Source of the DNA: an uncultured Eubacteriales bacterium
Lineage (GTDB): Bacteria > Bacillota > Clostridia > Oscillospirales > Acutalibacteraceae
Assembly: GCA_934643185.1 (NCBI GenBank)
Contig: CAKUBN010000043.1
Span: 1-19,579, forward strand
Length of the DNA: 19,579 bases
Direction: 5' to 3'
In this document: positions 6,905-14,688 of the stretch, one piece after another
Numbering within the stretch: the first letter of the stretch is position 1
Layout: the number at the start of each line of letters is the position of its first letter
The notes under the pieces: model-generated
What the model saw: the letters and a program-made list of their open reading frames with translations, nothing else
What the model was told of the DNA's origin: nothing
Database searches by the model: none
Made by a program: the position numbers and the translations under genes

Positions 6905-8227
6905 CTATGATGCCGAATCCTTGCGAGCGCGCCGTTTGGGTTGTGTCATTTTGATCTTTACCGGGACGCGGTCGGGATTGTGCACGATTTCAGGCGCAGC
7001 GCCGTTCTCTACCGTATCCTTGGTAACGGTGATCTTTTCGATCGTATAATCGCTCGGGACCTCAAACATCAGGTCCTTCAGCGTATCTTCCATAATGGAA
7101 CGCAGGCCGCGGGCGCCGGTCTTGCGGGCAATGGTCTTTTCCGCAATGGCATCGAGCGCTTCCGGCGTGAACTCCAGATCGACCTTATCGAGGTCGAAGA
7201 GCTTCTTATACTGGCTGACAAGGCAGTTTTTCGGCTCTGTGAGAATACGCACAAGCGCGGCTTTGTCGAGGTCGCTCAGCGCGGTGATGACCGGCAGACG
7301 GCCGATAAGCTCGGGGATGAGGCCGAACTTGACGAGGTCGTGCGGGGTAACTTCTTTCATCCACTCCGTGTTATCAAGCTCGTCTTTGCTCTTGATGACC
7401 GAGTTAAAGCCCAGCGTCTGCGCTTCGGTGCGGCGCTGAATGACGCTTTTAAGGCCGTCGAACGCACCGCCGCAGATGAAGAGGATGTTCGAGGTATCGA
7501 TGTTGATGACCTCCTGCTGCGGGTGCTTTCTGCCGCCCTTTGGCGGGACGCCGGCAATGGTGCCCTCCAGAATTTTGAGCAGTGCCTGCTGCACGCCCTC
7601 GCCGCTGACGTCACGCGTGATGGATGGGTTTTCGGACTTTCTGGAGATCTTATCGATCTCATCGACATAGATGATGCCGTGCTCGGCACGCTCAATGTCG
7701 TAATCTGCTGCTTGAATGAGACGCAGCAGGATGTTTTCGACGTCTTCGCCGACATAGCCGGCTTCCGTCAGAGTCGTTGCGTCCGCAATGGCGAACGGAA
7801 CGTCCAAAAGCTTTGCAAGCGTCTGCGCAAGATAGGTCTTGCCGACGCCGGTGGGACCAAGCAGCAGCACGTTGCTCTTTGCAATCTCCACGCCGCCGTC
7901 TTCACCGCTGAAGAAAATGCGCTTATAGTGGTTATAGACCGCCACCGCGAGCGTCATTTTGGCTTCGTCCTGCCCGATGACATATTCATCGAGCTGCTTT
8001 TTGATCTCCTGCGGCTTCGGCAGCACCATTTCGGCGCGCGGCTTGTTTTTCGGCTGCGGGCGGCCGCGGTGGAGAGAATCTTCATCCGCGATGATGTCCA
8101 TGCAGAGCTCTACGCATTCGTCACAGATATACACGCCGTTGCCGGAGATCAGGCGCTTTGCCTGCGACTGCGGCTTCCCGCAGAAGGAGCAGCGCACTTC
8201 GTTATCATTTCCGAAATTATTCGGCAT
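6905..8227 (-). CDS. clpX: ATP-dependent Clp protease, unfoldase subunit ClpX
   Basis: ClpX is the hexameric AAA+ unfoldase that recognises tagged or damaged proteins and feeds them to ClpP. The 440-aa product has a complete N-terminal zinc-binding domain (C13, C16, C35, C38). Walker A is GPTGVGKT (124-131) and the GYVG pore-1 loop is at 157-160. Walker B is IIYVDEID (185-192) and the RKH loop is at 233-235. An LGF tripeptide (272-274) occupies the place of the IGF loop that docks on ClpP. The ATG at 8225-8227 follows an AAAGGG site, 17 nt after the clpP stop, so clpP and clpX are clearly one unit. The basic C-terminus (KRRARK) is variable in the family. Confidence 0.98.
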   Translation of the reverse strand: MPNNFGNDNEVRCSFCGKPQSQAKRLISGNGVYICDECVELCMDIIADEDSLHRGRPQPKNKPRAEMVLPKPQEIKKQLDEYVIGQDEAKMTLAVAVYNHYKRIFFSGEDGGVEIAKSNVLLLGPTGVGKTYLAQTLAKLLDVPFAIADATTLTEAGYVGEDVENILLRLIQAADYDIERAEHGIIYVDEIDKISRKSENPSITRDVSGEGVQQALLKILEGTIAGVPPKGGRKHPQQEVINIDTSNILFICGGAFDGLKSVIQRRTEAQTLGFNSVIKSKDELDNTEWMKEVTPHDLVKFGLIPELIGRLPVITALSDLDKAALVRILTEPKNCLVSQYKKLFDLDKVDLEFTPEALDAIAEKTIARKTGARGLRSIMEDTLKDLMFEVPSDYTIEKITVTKDTVENGAAPEIVHNPDRVPVKIKMTQPKRRARKDSAS

Positions 8228-8244
8228 GAAAACACGCCCTTTCG

Positions 8245-8832
8245 TTATTTCGATTTCGTTGCAATGACCTTATCAATAAGGCCGTACTCCATGGCCTGCT
8301 GTGCGGTCATGAAGTTATCGCGCTCCGTATCCTTGCAGATGACTTCGTACGGCTGACCCGTACGCTCTGCGAGGATGGTGTTGAGGCTCTTCTTCATCTG
8401 AAGAATACGCTCTGCCTGAATCTGGATATCCGTAGCCTGACCCTGCGCACCGCCGGACGGCTGATGGATCATGATCTCGGCGTTCGGCAGCGCATAGCGC
8501 TTGCCCTTTGCGCCGGCAGCCAGCAGGAACGCACCCATGGAAGCTGCCATGCCCATGCAGATGGTGGAAACATCGCACTTGATATACTGCATGGTATCAT
8601 AAATCGCCATGCCGGCCGTGATGACGCCGCCGGGGCTGTTGATATACAGGCTGATGTCCTTATCGGGGTCCTGACCCTCGAGATACAGAAGCTGTGCTAC
8701 GACAAGGCTTGCCGTGGTGTTGTTCACCTCGTCGTTCAGCATGATGATTCTATCGTTGAGAAGACGGGAGAAGATATCGTAGGAACGCTCTCCTCTGCTC
8801 GTCTGCTCCACAACATAAGGTACTAAACTCAT
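8245..8832 (-). CDS. clpP: ATP-dependent Clp protease, proteolytic subunit ClpP
   Basis: This is the serine peptidase that forms the double-heptamer barrel working with ClpX. The 195-aa product is of normal length. The catalytic triad is present: Ser98 in GMAASMGA, His123 in MIHQPSGG and Asp172 in TERDN. The oxyanion-loop segment SPGG lies at 66-69. The N-terminus begins LVPYVVEQTSRGERSYDIFSR, as in canonical ClpP1. The ATG at 8830-8832 is preceded by AAAGGAG with 8-nt spacing. It lies between tig and clpX; a 15-bp hairpin sits in the gap just upstream. I found no CtsR box or CIRCE element before it. Confidence 0.98.
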   Translation of the reverse strand: MSLVPYVVEQTSRGERSYDIFSRLLNDRIIMLNDEVNNTTASLVVAQLLYLEGQDPDKDISLYINSPGGVITAGMAIYDTMQYIKCDVSTICMGMAASMGAFLLAAGAKGKRYALPNAEIMIHQPSGGAQGQATDIQIQAERILQMKKSLNTILAERTGQPYEVICKDTERDNFMTAQQAMEYGLIDKVIATKSK

Positions 8833-8860
8833 CGTACAAACTCCTTTCGCGCTTCTTTTG

Positions 8861-8897
8861 CTTCGCCCGCTGTCCGATGCAGGGACAGCGGGCGAAG
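8861..8897 (-). promoter_or_regulatory. Perfect 15-bp stem-loop between tig and clpP
   Basis: Arms 8861-8875 and 8883-8897 are exactly complementary over 15 bp, with a 7-nt loop; most pairs are G-C. On the minus strand it is followed by CAAAAGAAGC and not by a U-tract, and the other strand also lacks a T-run. It is therefore not a textbook terminator. It lies about 28 nt upstream of the clpP ATG, downstream of the tig stop. Possible roles are an mRNA processing or stability barrier, or a partial attenuator separating tig from clpPX; the role is inferred. Confidence 0.55.
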
Positions 8898-8947
8898 GAA
8901 GCGATATGATATGCTGTTACTATAATACTAACCGTAAAGGCGGTAAA

Positions 8948-10324
8948 TTATTCCTCGGTCTTAGCTTCAGCTGTTTCCTCGGTTTTTTCTTCCGCTGCCT
9001 TCTTGGTGCTCTTTCTTCTGGTGGTCTTCTTTGCCGGCTTTTCTGCCTTTACGGAAGCGTTTTCCTTAACAAAGTCGATCGCCTTCTGGTTTTTGAGGTC
9101 TGCTCTGATCTGCGTCTCTGCAACGAGGTTCTTGATCTGCGCGACTTCCATATTGTACTGCTTTGCGAGTTTCTCGTACTCTTCCTCAACAGCCTCATTG
9201 GAAACTTCAAGGTTCTCAAGCTCAGCAATCTTCTCAAGTGCGAGTCTCAGCTTAAGCTGCTTCTCGGACTGCGGTCTGAACTGCTCCTTGATGGCGTTGA
9301 CGTCCATGCCGGTGTACTTGAGATAGGTCTCGAGGTTCAGCCCCTGAGACTGGAGGCGGTATGCGAAGTTGTTGATGCTCTCCTCAACTTCCTGCTCGTA
9401 CATCTCTTCCGGAATCTCGCCCTGTACCTTCTCGATGAGTGCATCAAAGATCTGGTTCTCAACGTTCATCTCTTCCTGCTTCTCGCGGTCGCTCTGCAGC
9501 TTCTCGCGGAGGCTGTTCTTGTACTCGTCGAGCGTATCGAACTCGCTTACGTCCTTTGCGAACTCATCGTCGAGGGTCGGGAGCTCCTTGCGCTTGATCT
9601 GGTGCAGCTTGATCTTGAAGGTCGCGTCCTTGCCCTTGAGCTCTTCTGCCTGATAGTCCTCCGGGAACTTCACGCTGATCTCGAACTCGTCGCCGACTTC
9701 ATGGCCGACGATCTGATCTTCAAAGCCCGGGATGAACTGGCCGGAGCCGAGAGAAAGCTCGAAGCCTTCTGCCTTGCCGCCTTCGAAAGCCTTGCCGTCG
9801 CAGAAGCCCTCGAAATCGATGACCGTGGTGTCGCCCGTGAGCGCGCCTCTGTTGTCAACGTCGACCATTCTGGAGTTTCTGTCCTGAACCTTTACGAGCT
9901 CAGCGCTGACGTCTTCGTCGGTAACTTCAACGTTCTTCTTCGTAGCCTCGATGCCCTTGTAGCCTTCAACGGTGATCTCCGGCTTTACAACAACGGTGAG
10001 CTTCAGCTCAATGCCGTTCTCGCGGGAAACAGAGGTAACGTCTGCATTGGAAACCGCGATAACTTCCAGCTCGGAAGCCTCGATGGCGTCCTGCATAGCC
10101 GGGCGGTAGAGCTTGTCCACAGCTGCCTCAAAGAAGACGTTTTCGCCGTACATCTTTTCGATGACGGATCTCGGAGCGTGGCCCTTGCGGAAACCCGGAA
10201 CGCTCATCTTCTTGCCCTCGGTCTTAGCGACCTCGGAGAGTGCTTTGTTGAAATCTTCAGCGGAGATCTCGACCTCCAGCTCATACTTGTTGGTTTCGGT
10301 TTTGTTGGTTGCCTTTAAGTTCAT
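8948..10324 (-). CDS. tig: Trigger factor, ribosome-associated chaperone
   Basis: Trigger factor binds near ribosomal protein L23 at the polypeptide exit and shields nascent chains. The 458-aa product has the three expected parts. The N-terminal ribosome-binding domain carries the signature GFRKG (44-48). An FKBP-type prolyl isomerase domain spans about 160-250 (TVIDFEGFCDG, SLGSGQFIPGFEDQIVG). The helical C-terminal chaperone domain covers about 255-425. The last ~33 residues are a low-complexity Lys/Glu/Ala/Thr tail (AEKPAKKTTRRKSTKK, then acidic) beyond the conserved domain. The ATG at 10322-10324 has AGAGGA 9 nt upstream, and an extended -10 promoter lies at 10409. It heads the protein-quality-control cluster tig-clpP-clpX-lon. 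Confidence 0.97.
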   Translation of the reverse strand: MNLKATNKTETNKYELEVEISAEDFNKALSEVAKTEGKKMSVPGFRKGHAPRSVIEKMYGENVFFEAAVDKLYRPAMQDAIEASELEVIAVSNADVTSVSRENGIELKLTVVVKPEITVEGYKGIEATKKNVEVTDEDVSAELVKVQDRNSRMVDVDNRGALTGDTTVIDFEGFCDGKAFEGGKAEGFELSLGSGQFIPGFEDQIVGHEVGDEFEISVKFPEDYQAEELKGKDATFKIKLHQIKRKELPTLDDEFAKDVSEFDTLDEYKNSLREKLQSDREKQEEMNVENQIFDALIEKVQGEIPEEMYEQEVEESINNFAYRLQSQGLNLETYLKYTGMDVNAIKEQFRPQSEKQLKLRLALEKIAELENLEVSNEAVEEEYEKLAKQYNMEVAQIKNLVAETQIRADLKNQKAIDFVKENASVKAEKPAKKTTRRKSTKKAAEEKTEETAEAKTEE

Positions 10325-10408
10325 TTCCTTCTATCCTCTCAAAAATAAATTACAATTTTATTTGGAACGCGCGGGCGGATATACCCAGTAAGCGCGATAC
10401 CTTTTGAC

Positions 10409-10417
10409 ATTATAGCA
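10409..10417 (-). promoter_or_regulatory. Extended -10 promoter for tig
   Basis: On the minus strand a perfect TATAAT (10409-10414) is preceded by TGC, giving an extended -10 (TG at 10416-10417). No good -35 is found at 16-19 bp, which fits promoters that rely on the extended -10. Transcription would begin near 10402, leaving about 78 nt of leader before the tig ATG. It lies in the 157-bp gap after the phosphoesterase gene, otherwise AT-rich with no clear terminator. Confidence 0.65.
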
Positions 10418-10481
10418 CACCTGTGCCGAATATTCCAGACAAACCTTTGAATTTTTTGATATTTTATAATTTGTTAAAAAT

Positions 10482-11189
10482 TCAGCCGATTTCTGCGTCT
10501 TTTCGCACCAATTTCGGGGTGAAACGGATATAATCACACGAGACAAGGTGCATTTTTATGCCCCCATATTCACCAAGCGGCGCTTTTTTGGCGGCATGGT
10601 CGCCGTGAATGTGCCCGTAGTAGCACTCCTTTACGCCGTACGCCTGCATGGTGTCGAGCAGTTCCCGGCACTCTGCGGTATCATACGCCGGCGGGTAATG
10701 CAGGAACACAACGGGTGTGCCGCCGAGTACTTTTGCGGCATTTAAGGACGCGATGAGCCGCCCGTTTTCACGCGCGACGATCTTTTTGTCCTCCGCCGTT
10801 TCGGCGTTATAGAGCCACCCGCGCGTGCCGCAGACCGTGATGTTCCCCACCCGTTCGGCAGAGTTGAACACGAGCTGCATCGTTTTAAAGCCTTTCTGCG
10901 CAAAGAATGTTTCGATCTTATTGCGTGTGGACCACCAGTAATCGTGGTTGCCTTTTAAAAGCAGCTTTTTGCCCGGCAGGCTTTCGATGAACGCGAAATC
11001 CTTTTCGGTCTCTTCCAGCCGCATGCCCCAGGAAATATCCCCGGCGATGACGACGGTATCTTCTTCGGTGACGAGGGCGCGCCAGTTTTTCTCCAGCCGC
11101 TCCACATAGTTTTCCCAGCCGCGGAACACGTCCATCGGCTTATCGGTGCCAAGGGAAAGGTGCAGATCGGCGATCGCGTACAGCGCCAT
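10482..11189 (-). CDS. Calcineurin-like metallophosphoesterase (COG1768-like)
   Basis: This 235-aa protein has the full two-metal phosphoesterase motif set: DLH (D8, H10), GD (50-51), GNHD (80-83), His164 in LHYPP and GHIHG (192-196). It should hydrolyse a phosphoester in the cytoplasm; the substrate is unknown. The GNHDYWW and GTRGWLYN segments suggest the COG1768 predicted-phosphohydrolase group, from memory. A longer frame reaches 11252 inside thrC. The ATG at 11187-11189 is chosen because it begins the conserved strand ALYAIADLHL directly and lies one base after the thrC TAA. That spacing implies translational coupling to thrC. No threonine-related function is evident. Confidence 0.9.
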   Translation of the reverse strand: MALYAIADLHLSLGTDKPMDVFRGWENYVERLEKNWRALVTEEDTVVIAGDISWGMRLEETEKDFAFIESLPGKKLLLKGNHDYWWSTRNKIETFFAQKGFKTMQLVFNSAERVGNITVCGTRGWLYNAETAEDKKIVARENGRLIASLNAAKVLGGTPVVFLHYPPAYDTAECRELLDTMQAYGVKECYYGHIHGDHAAKKAPLGEYGGIKMHLVSCDYIRFTPKLVRKDAEIG

Positions 11190-11190
11190 C

Positions 11191-12681
11191 TTACACCCTG
11201 ACCGTTTCGCGCACGAAGTCTGCCATATCGGCAGCGGCGCAGGTGTTTTCAAAACGGACAGCCTTTGCTTTCAGTGCAGTGATCGGCGCGGGGATCTTCG
11301 TGCCGGAAAGCTCTGCAAGCAGCTCGGCCTCCGCAAACGGATCTGCGGGCTTTTCGCAATCGAACGCATCGAGCACGCTGTCCGGGAATTTATACGGGCT
11401 TGCAGTGGAAGCAATGACGGCAGGCGTGTTGTCGCCGGTCTCTTTCAAATACTGCTCGTAAACGCCGACCGCGACCGCCGTGTGCGTATCACACAGGTAG
11501 CCGTCTTTTTCAAACGTATTGCGGATGACTTCAACGGTTTCCTTATCATCGCAGCAGCCGCCGTAGAACAGCGCGCGTACGGCATCGGCCGTTGCGGCGT
11601 CTACAGTGTATGCGCCGCCGCTTTGCAGGGCGTTCATCCAGCCCGTGAGCTTTTCGGTGTCTTCGCCGCACAAGTGGTAAAGCAGTCTTTCCAGATTGCT
11701 GGAGACCAGAATATCCATGGACGGCGAAATGGTGGTATAAAACGCGCGCTTTTTGTCGTACGTACCGGTGCGGATAAAATCCGTCAGCACGTTGTTGCTG
11801 TTCGACGCGCAGATAAACTTGTGTACCGGCAGACCCATGCGCTTTGCATAGTAGGAAGCGAGGATGTTGCCGAAGTTGCCCGTGGGCACGACGACGTTGA
11901 TTGCATCGCCCATCTTAATCTTCTTCGCATTCACAAGGTCGAGGTACGCGGAGAAATAGTAGACGATCTGCGGCAGCAAGCGACCCCAATTGATAGAGTT
12001 CGCACTGGAGAACATCTTGTTGTGCTGCGCAAGCTCGGCCTTGAGCGCGGGATCGGTGAAAATTTTCTTCACGCCGGTCTGTGCGTCGTCAAAGTTGCCG
12101 TGGATAGCGCACACGCAGACGTTTTCGCCCTCCTGCGTGTTCATCTGGCGCTTCTGCATGGGACTGACGCCGTTTTCGGGGTAGAACACGATCATCTCCG
12201 TGCCCGCGACGTCCTTAAATCCCTCGAGTGCCGCCTTGCCGGTATCGCCGGATGTTGCGACCAGTATGACCGCCGTTTTTCCATCCGCCGTCTTTTTAAG
12301 CGAGCGGGTCAAAAGGTGCGGCAGAATTTGCAGCGCCATGTCTTTAAACGCGCAGGTTGGGCCGTGCCACAGCTCTAAAATATGTTTATTTTCGCCGTGT
12401 TTATCGAGAGACACGACCGGTGCGGGGGTGTTATCGTCAAACTTACCGCCGCCGTAAGCGCTTTCGGCGCACGCTTTAATCTCCTCCGGGGTGAAATCCG
12501 TCAGAAAGCGTGAGAGCACGTACTCGGCACGGCCGATATAGTCGAGCCCGAGCATGTCGTTTAAGTCTGCTTTCGGGAAGCTCTGCGGAACAAAAAGGCC
12601 CCCCTCCTCGGAGATACCCTGTGCGATGGCCTGCGCCGCCGTCACCTGAAGCGCGGCGTTTCGTGTGCTGTTGTAATTCAT
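11191..12681 (-). CDS. thrC: Threonine synthase
   Basis: This PLP enzyme converts O-phospho-L-homoserine to L-threonine. The 496-aa length matches the longer bacterial form. The N-terminal motif NSTRN and the EEGGLFVP segment are typical. The PLP lysine is K113 in AFKDMALQ, and ATSGDTGKA (142-150) is the classical fold-type II substrate and phosphate-binding stretch. PTGNFGN follows in the middle of the protein. The ATG at 12679-12681 has a strong AGGAGG site 8 nt upstream. A consensus promoter at 12712-12740 gives a leader of only about 24 nt, so no T-box or riboswitch fits before it. The phosphoesterase gene follows with a one-base gap. Confidence 0.97.
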   Translation of the reverse strand: MNYNSTRNAALQVTAAQAIAQGISEEGGLFVPQSFPKADLNDMLGLDYIGRAEYVLSRFLTDFTPEEIKACAESAYGGGKFDDNTPAPVVSLDKHGENKHILELWHGPTCAFKDMALQILPHLLTRSLKKTADGKTAVILVATSGDTGKAALEGFKDVAGTEMIVFYPENGVSPMQKRQMNTQEGENVCVCAIHGNFDDAQTGVKKIFTDPALKAELAQHNKMFSSANSINWGRLLPQIVYYFSAYLDLVNAKKIKMGDAINVVVPTGNFGNILASYYAKRMGLPVHKFICASNSNNVLTDFIRTGTYDKKRAFYTTISPSMDILVSSNLERLLYHLCGEDTEKLTGWMNALQSGGAYTVDAATADAVRALFYGGCCDDKETVEVIRNTFEKDGYLCDTHTAVAVGVYEQYLKETGDNTPAVIASTASPYKFPDSVLDAFDCEKPADPFAEAELLAELSGTKIPAPITALKAKAVRFENTCAAADMADFVRETVRV

Positions 12682-12711
12682 AGCATCCGCCTCCTAAATC
12701 AAGTCAGTCGT

Positions 12712-12740
12712 ATTATACTGTATTCAGGCGTTCCTGTCAA
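12712..12740 (-). promoter_or_regulatory. Perfect-consensus sigma-A promoter for thrC
   Basis: On the minus strand, TTGACA (12735-12740), exactly 17 bp and TATAAT (12712-12717) are seen, matching the consensus at all 12 positions. The -35 lies inside the last codons of the dipeptidase gene and the -10 just after its stop. Predicted start is near 12705, about 24 nt before the thrC ATG. Confidence 0.85.
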
Positions 12741-13659
12741 AGCGTTTGAAGAAGGAAGCCGCATTTTCAAAGAAAATTTTGTCCACAAGCGCTTCCGGCA
12801 GGTTGTGGCGCAGGAAAACGTTTGCAATGTCCTCTACGGATTCAAGCCCCGTAATGCCGTGCGGCATATCAGAGCCGTCAAAATCGCTGCCCATGGCGAT
12901 GACATCCGCGCCGCCGAGCGACAGGAAGTGCTCTGCATGTGCGAACAGGTCTTCAATATCAGCCTTCTCCGCGTCGTCGTTCAAAAACGCGTTGAAATAG
13001 TTGAGGCCCACAAGGCCGCCGCGCTCGCAGATGATCTTAAACTGGTCGTCCGTGAGGTTTCTCGGGTGCTTGCAGAGCACCTTCGAGTTCGAGTGCGTCG
13101 CGATAAACGGACGCTCTGTGTTTTCCGCCACGTCGTAAAAGAGCGCTTCGGAAGCGTGGGAAACGTCCACGACGATGCCCTCTTTTTCCATTTCCTTCAC
13201 GGCAAGCTTGCCGAACGGCGTAAGACCGAACTTATCCTGCGACATGATGCCGCTGCCGATCTCGTTGCTGCCGTTCCATGTGAGCGTCATAACGCGCACG
13301 CCGTTTTCGCGCAGATGGTGGATGTTTTTGAGGTCGCCCGCAACGACTGCGCCGCCTTCAACGGTCAAAATAAACGCCGTGCCCTGCTTGTCGCCGAGCT
13401 TTTCGAGGTCTTCCCCGGTTTCGAGCACGGTGAATGCGCCGGTTTCGGCCATTTTGCGGAAATAGGCCGCGTGGCGGTCAAAATACTGCAAAGCCGCAGC
13501 GCCGCGCACCGAATCCGGCAGCCACACAGCGGTGCACTGCACATACGGCGCAAAGCGGTCGCCCTTCTTTACGCTGACGTGCAGGTCATTGTCGATCAAA
13601 GATTTGTTTTGGTCAAGGCACGCCACAAGCGTGTCACAGTGCAGGTCAAAATAGCGCAT
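12724..13659 (-). CDS. Membrane dipeptidase family (M19) metallopeptidase
   Basis: The 311-aa product belongs to the renal-dipeptidase (M19) family, zinc enzymes that cleave dipeptides, including some with D-residues. Visible metal ligands are H7 and D9 in DLHCDT, E101 in TVEGG, H168 in VDVSHAS and H189 in ATHSN; the GSDFDG segment (257-262) carries the last catalytic Asp. No signal peptide is present, so it is probably cytoplasmic. The ATG at 13657-13659 is preferred over a GTG three codons earlier because AAAGGG precedes the ATG by 8 nt and abuts the GTG. It follows the yraN-family gene by 47 nt, and its 3' end contains the thrC promoter. A role in peptidoglycan or nutrient dipeptide recycling is a family-level guess. 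Confidence 0.92.
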   Translation of the reverse strand: MRYFDLHCDTLVACLDQNKSLIDNDLHVSVKKGDRFAPYVQCTAVWLPDSVRGAAALQYFDRHAAYFRKMAETGAFTVLETGEDLEKLGDKQGTAFILTVEGGAVVAGDLKNIHHLRENGVRVMTLTWNGSNEIGSGIMSQDKFGLTPFGKLAVKEMEKEGIVVDVSHASEALFYDVAENTERPFIATHSNSKVLCKHPRNLTDDQFKIICERGGLVGLNYFNAFLNDDAEKADIEDLFAHAEHFLSLGGADVIAMGSDFDGSDMPHGITGLESVEDIANVFLRHNLPEALVDKIFFENAASFFKRFDRNA

Positions 13660-13706
13660 GAAAAGCACCCTTTCGTCATTTTTCGCTTTTTGAGCGATTG
13701 ATAAAT

Positions 13707-14060
13707 TTAATAAAAAGCGTTTTCGAGATATTCGATCTTGACTAACGCTCCGTTTTCGGTAAACACGGCAGCGGCGTCAAAGCGCGGCTGCAATTTCGTT
13801 TCGTGGCTGATGAGATAATACTGTGCCGTTTTGATGACCTTCGCGCGCTTAGAGGGCGTAATGGCTTCAAACGGGTGGCTGAGGCCGTCTGCGCTGCGGG
13901 TCTTCACCTCCACAAACGCAAGGTACCGGTCATTCTGCGCGATGATATCGATCTCGCCGAAGCGGCACTTGAAGTTGCGCCCCACGATCTCGTAGCCTTT
14001 TTCTTCCAGATATTCCGCCGTCAGCTGCTCGCCGAGGCGGCCGGAACCGGTGTTTGGCAT
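13707..14060 (-). CDS. YraN/UPF0102 family nuclease-fold protein
   Basis: This small 117-aa protein has the YraN-family core: the N-terminal GRLGEQLTAEYLEEKGYEI helix region, then GEIDII (35-40) and FVEVKTR (49-55). Together D38, E51 and K53 form a PD-(D/E)xK-type nuclease active site like that of Holliday-junction resolvases. A biochemical role is not firmly established. The ATG at 14058-14060 lies 7 nt after a strong GGAGG; an in-frame GTG two codons earlier is too close to the SD. It lies 12 nt after rnhB, the usual rnhB-yraN neighbourhood in Firmicutes, which suggests a shared nucleic-acid role. Confidence 0.92.
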   Translation of the reverse strand: MPNTGSGRLGEQLTAEYLEEKGYEIVGRNFKCRFGEIDIIAQNDRYLAFVEVKTRSADGLSHPFEAITPSKRAKVIKTAQYYLISHETKLQPRFDAAAVFTENGALVKIEYLENAFY

Positions 14061-14072
14061 GCGCACACCTCC

Positions 14073-14669
14073 TCAGCCCAGAATTTTCTTTAAAAACGTC
14101 TTGCGGTGGATGGGGCACGGGCCGAATTCGTGCAGGGCTTCCACATGCACTTTGGTGCCGTAGCCCTTGTGCTTCTCGAAATGATATCCGGGGTATTGCT
14201 TTGCGTATTCCAGCATCACGCGGTCTCGGCTGACTTTCGCCAAGATTGATGCTGCCGCGATGCTGGGACTTTTTGCATCGCCCTTGACGATGGTCTCGCC
14301 CGGCACGGGCATGGGCGGCATACGGTTGCCGTCGATGAGCACATAATCGCACGCTTTCTGCATATTGTCATACGCACGGCGCATGGCGAGATATGTCGCC
14401 TGTAAAATGTTAATCTCATCGATCTCTTTTTCGTTCGCAAAGCCGATACCGTAAGCGACGGCATTTTCTTTAATGACGTCAAAGAGCGCCTCACGCTTTT
14501 TTTCGCTCAGCTTTTTGGAATCATTGAGGCCGTCGATAACAAGCCCCTCCGGAAGCCACACGGCAGCTGCGTAAACGGGGCCGGCAAGCGGGCCGCGGCC
14601 GGCTTCATCGATACCGCAGACGGCGGTATAGCCTTTTAAATAGGCTTCATGTTCAAAGGAATAATCCAT
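14073..14669 (-). CDS. rnhB: Ribonuclease HII
   Basis: RNase HII nicks DNA at embedded ribonucleotides and removes RNA from RNA-DNA hybrids, using Mg or Mn ions. The 198-aa product carries GIDEAGRGPLAGPV (19-32) with catalytic D21 and E22, and the DSKKLS motif (50-55). D113 in LIDGN and D149 in the SRDR segment complete the catalytic set. The ATG at 14667-14669 has a GGAAAGGA ribosome site. It lies 19 nt after rbgA, as in the Firmicutes rbgA-rnhB arrangement. Confidence 0.97.
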   Translation of the reverse strand: MDYSFEHEAYLKGYTAVCGIDEAGRGPLAGPVYAAAVWLPEGLVIDGLNDSKKLSEKKREALFDVIKENAVAYGIGFANEKEIDEINILQATYLAMRRAYDNMQKACDYVLIDGNRMPPMPVPGETIVKGDAKSPSIAAASILAKVSRDRVMLEYAKQYPGYHFEKHKGYGTKVHVEALHEFGPCPIHRKTFLKKILG

Positions 14670-14688
14670 GGAATTTTCCTTTCCGATA

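Noticed and set aside
8858..10318. 486-codon plus-strand open frame opposite tig
   Set aside because: It is the antisense shadow of trigger factor. Its Leu/Val-rich composition is that expected from reversed Lys/Glu-rich codons, and no SD precedes it.
13684..13719. CGCTTTTT/AAAAAGCG repeat between the yraN-family and dipeptidase genes
   Set aside because: It has an 8-bp AT-rich stem with a 20-nt loop that competes with a shorter overlapping hairpin. It is not followed by a U-tract in the direction of transcription.
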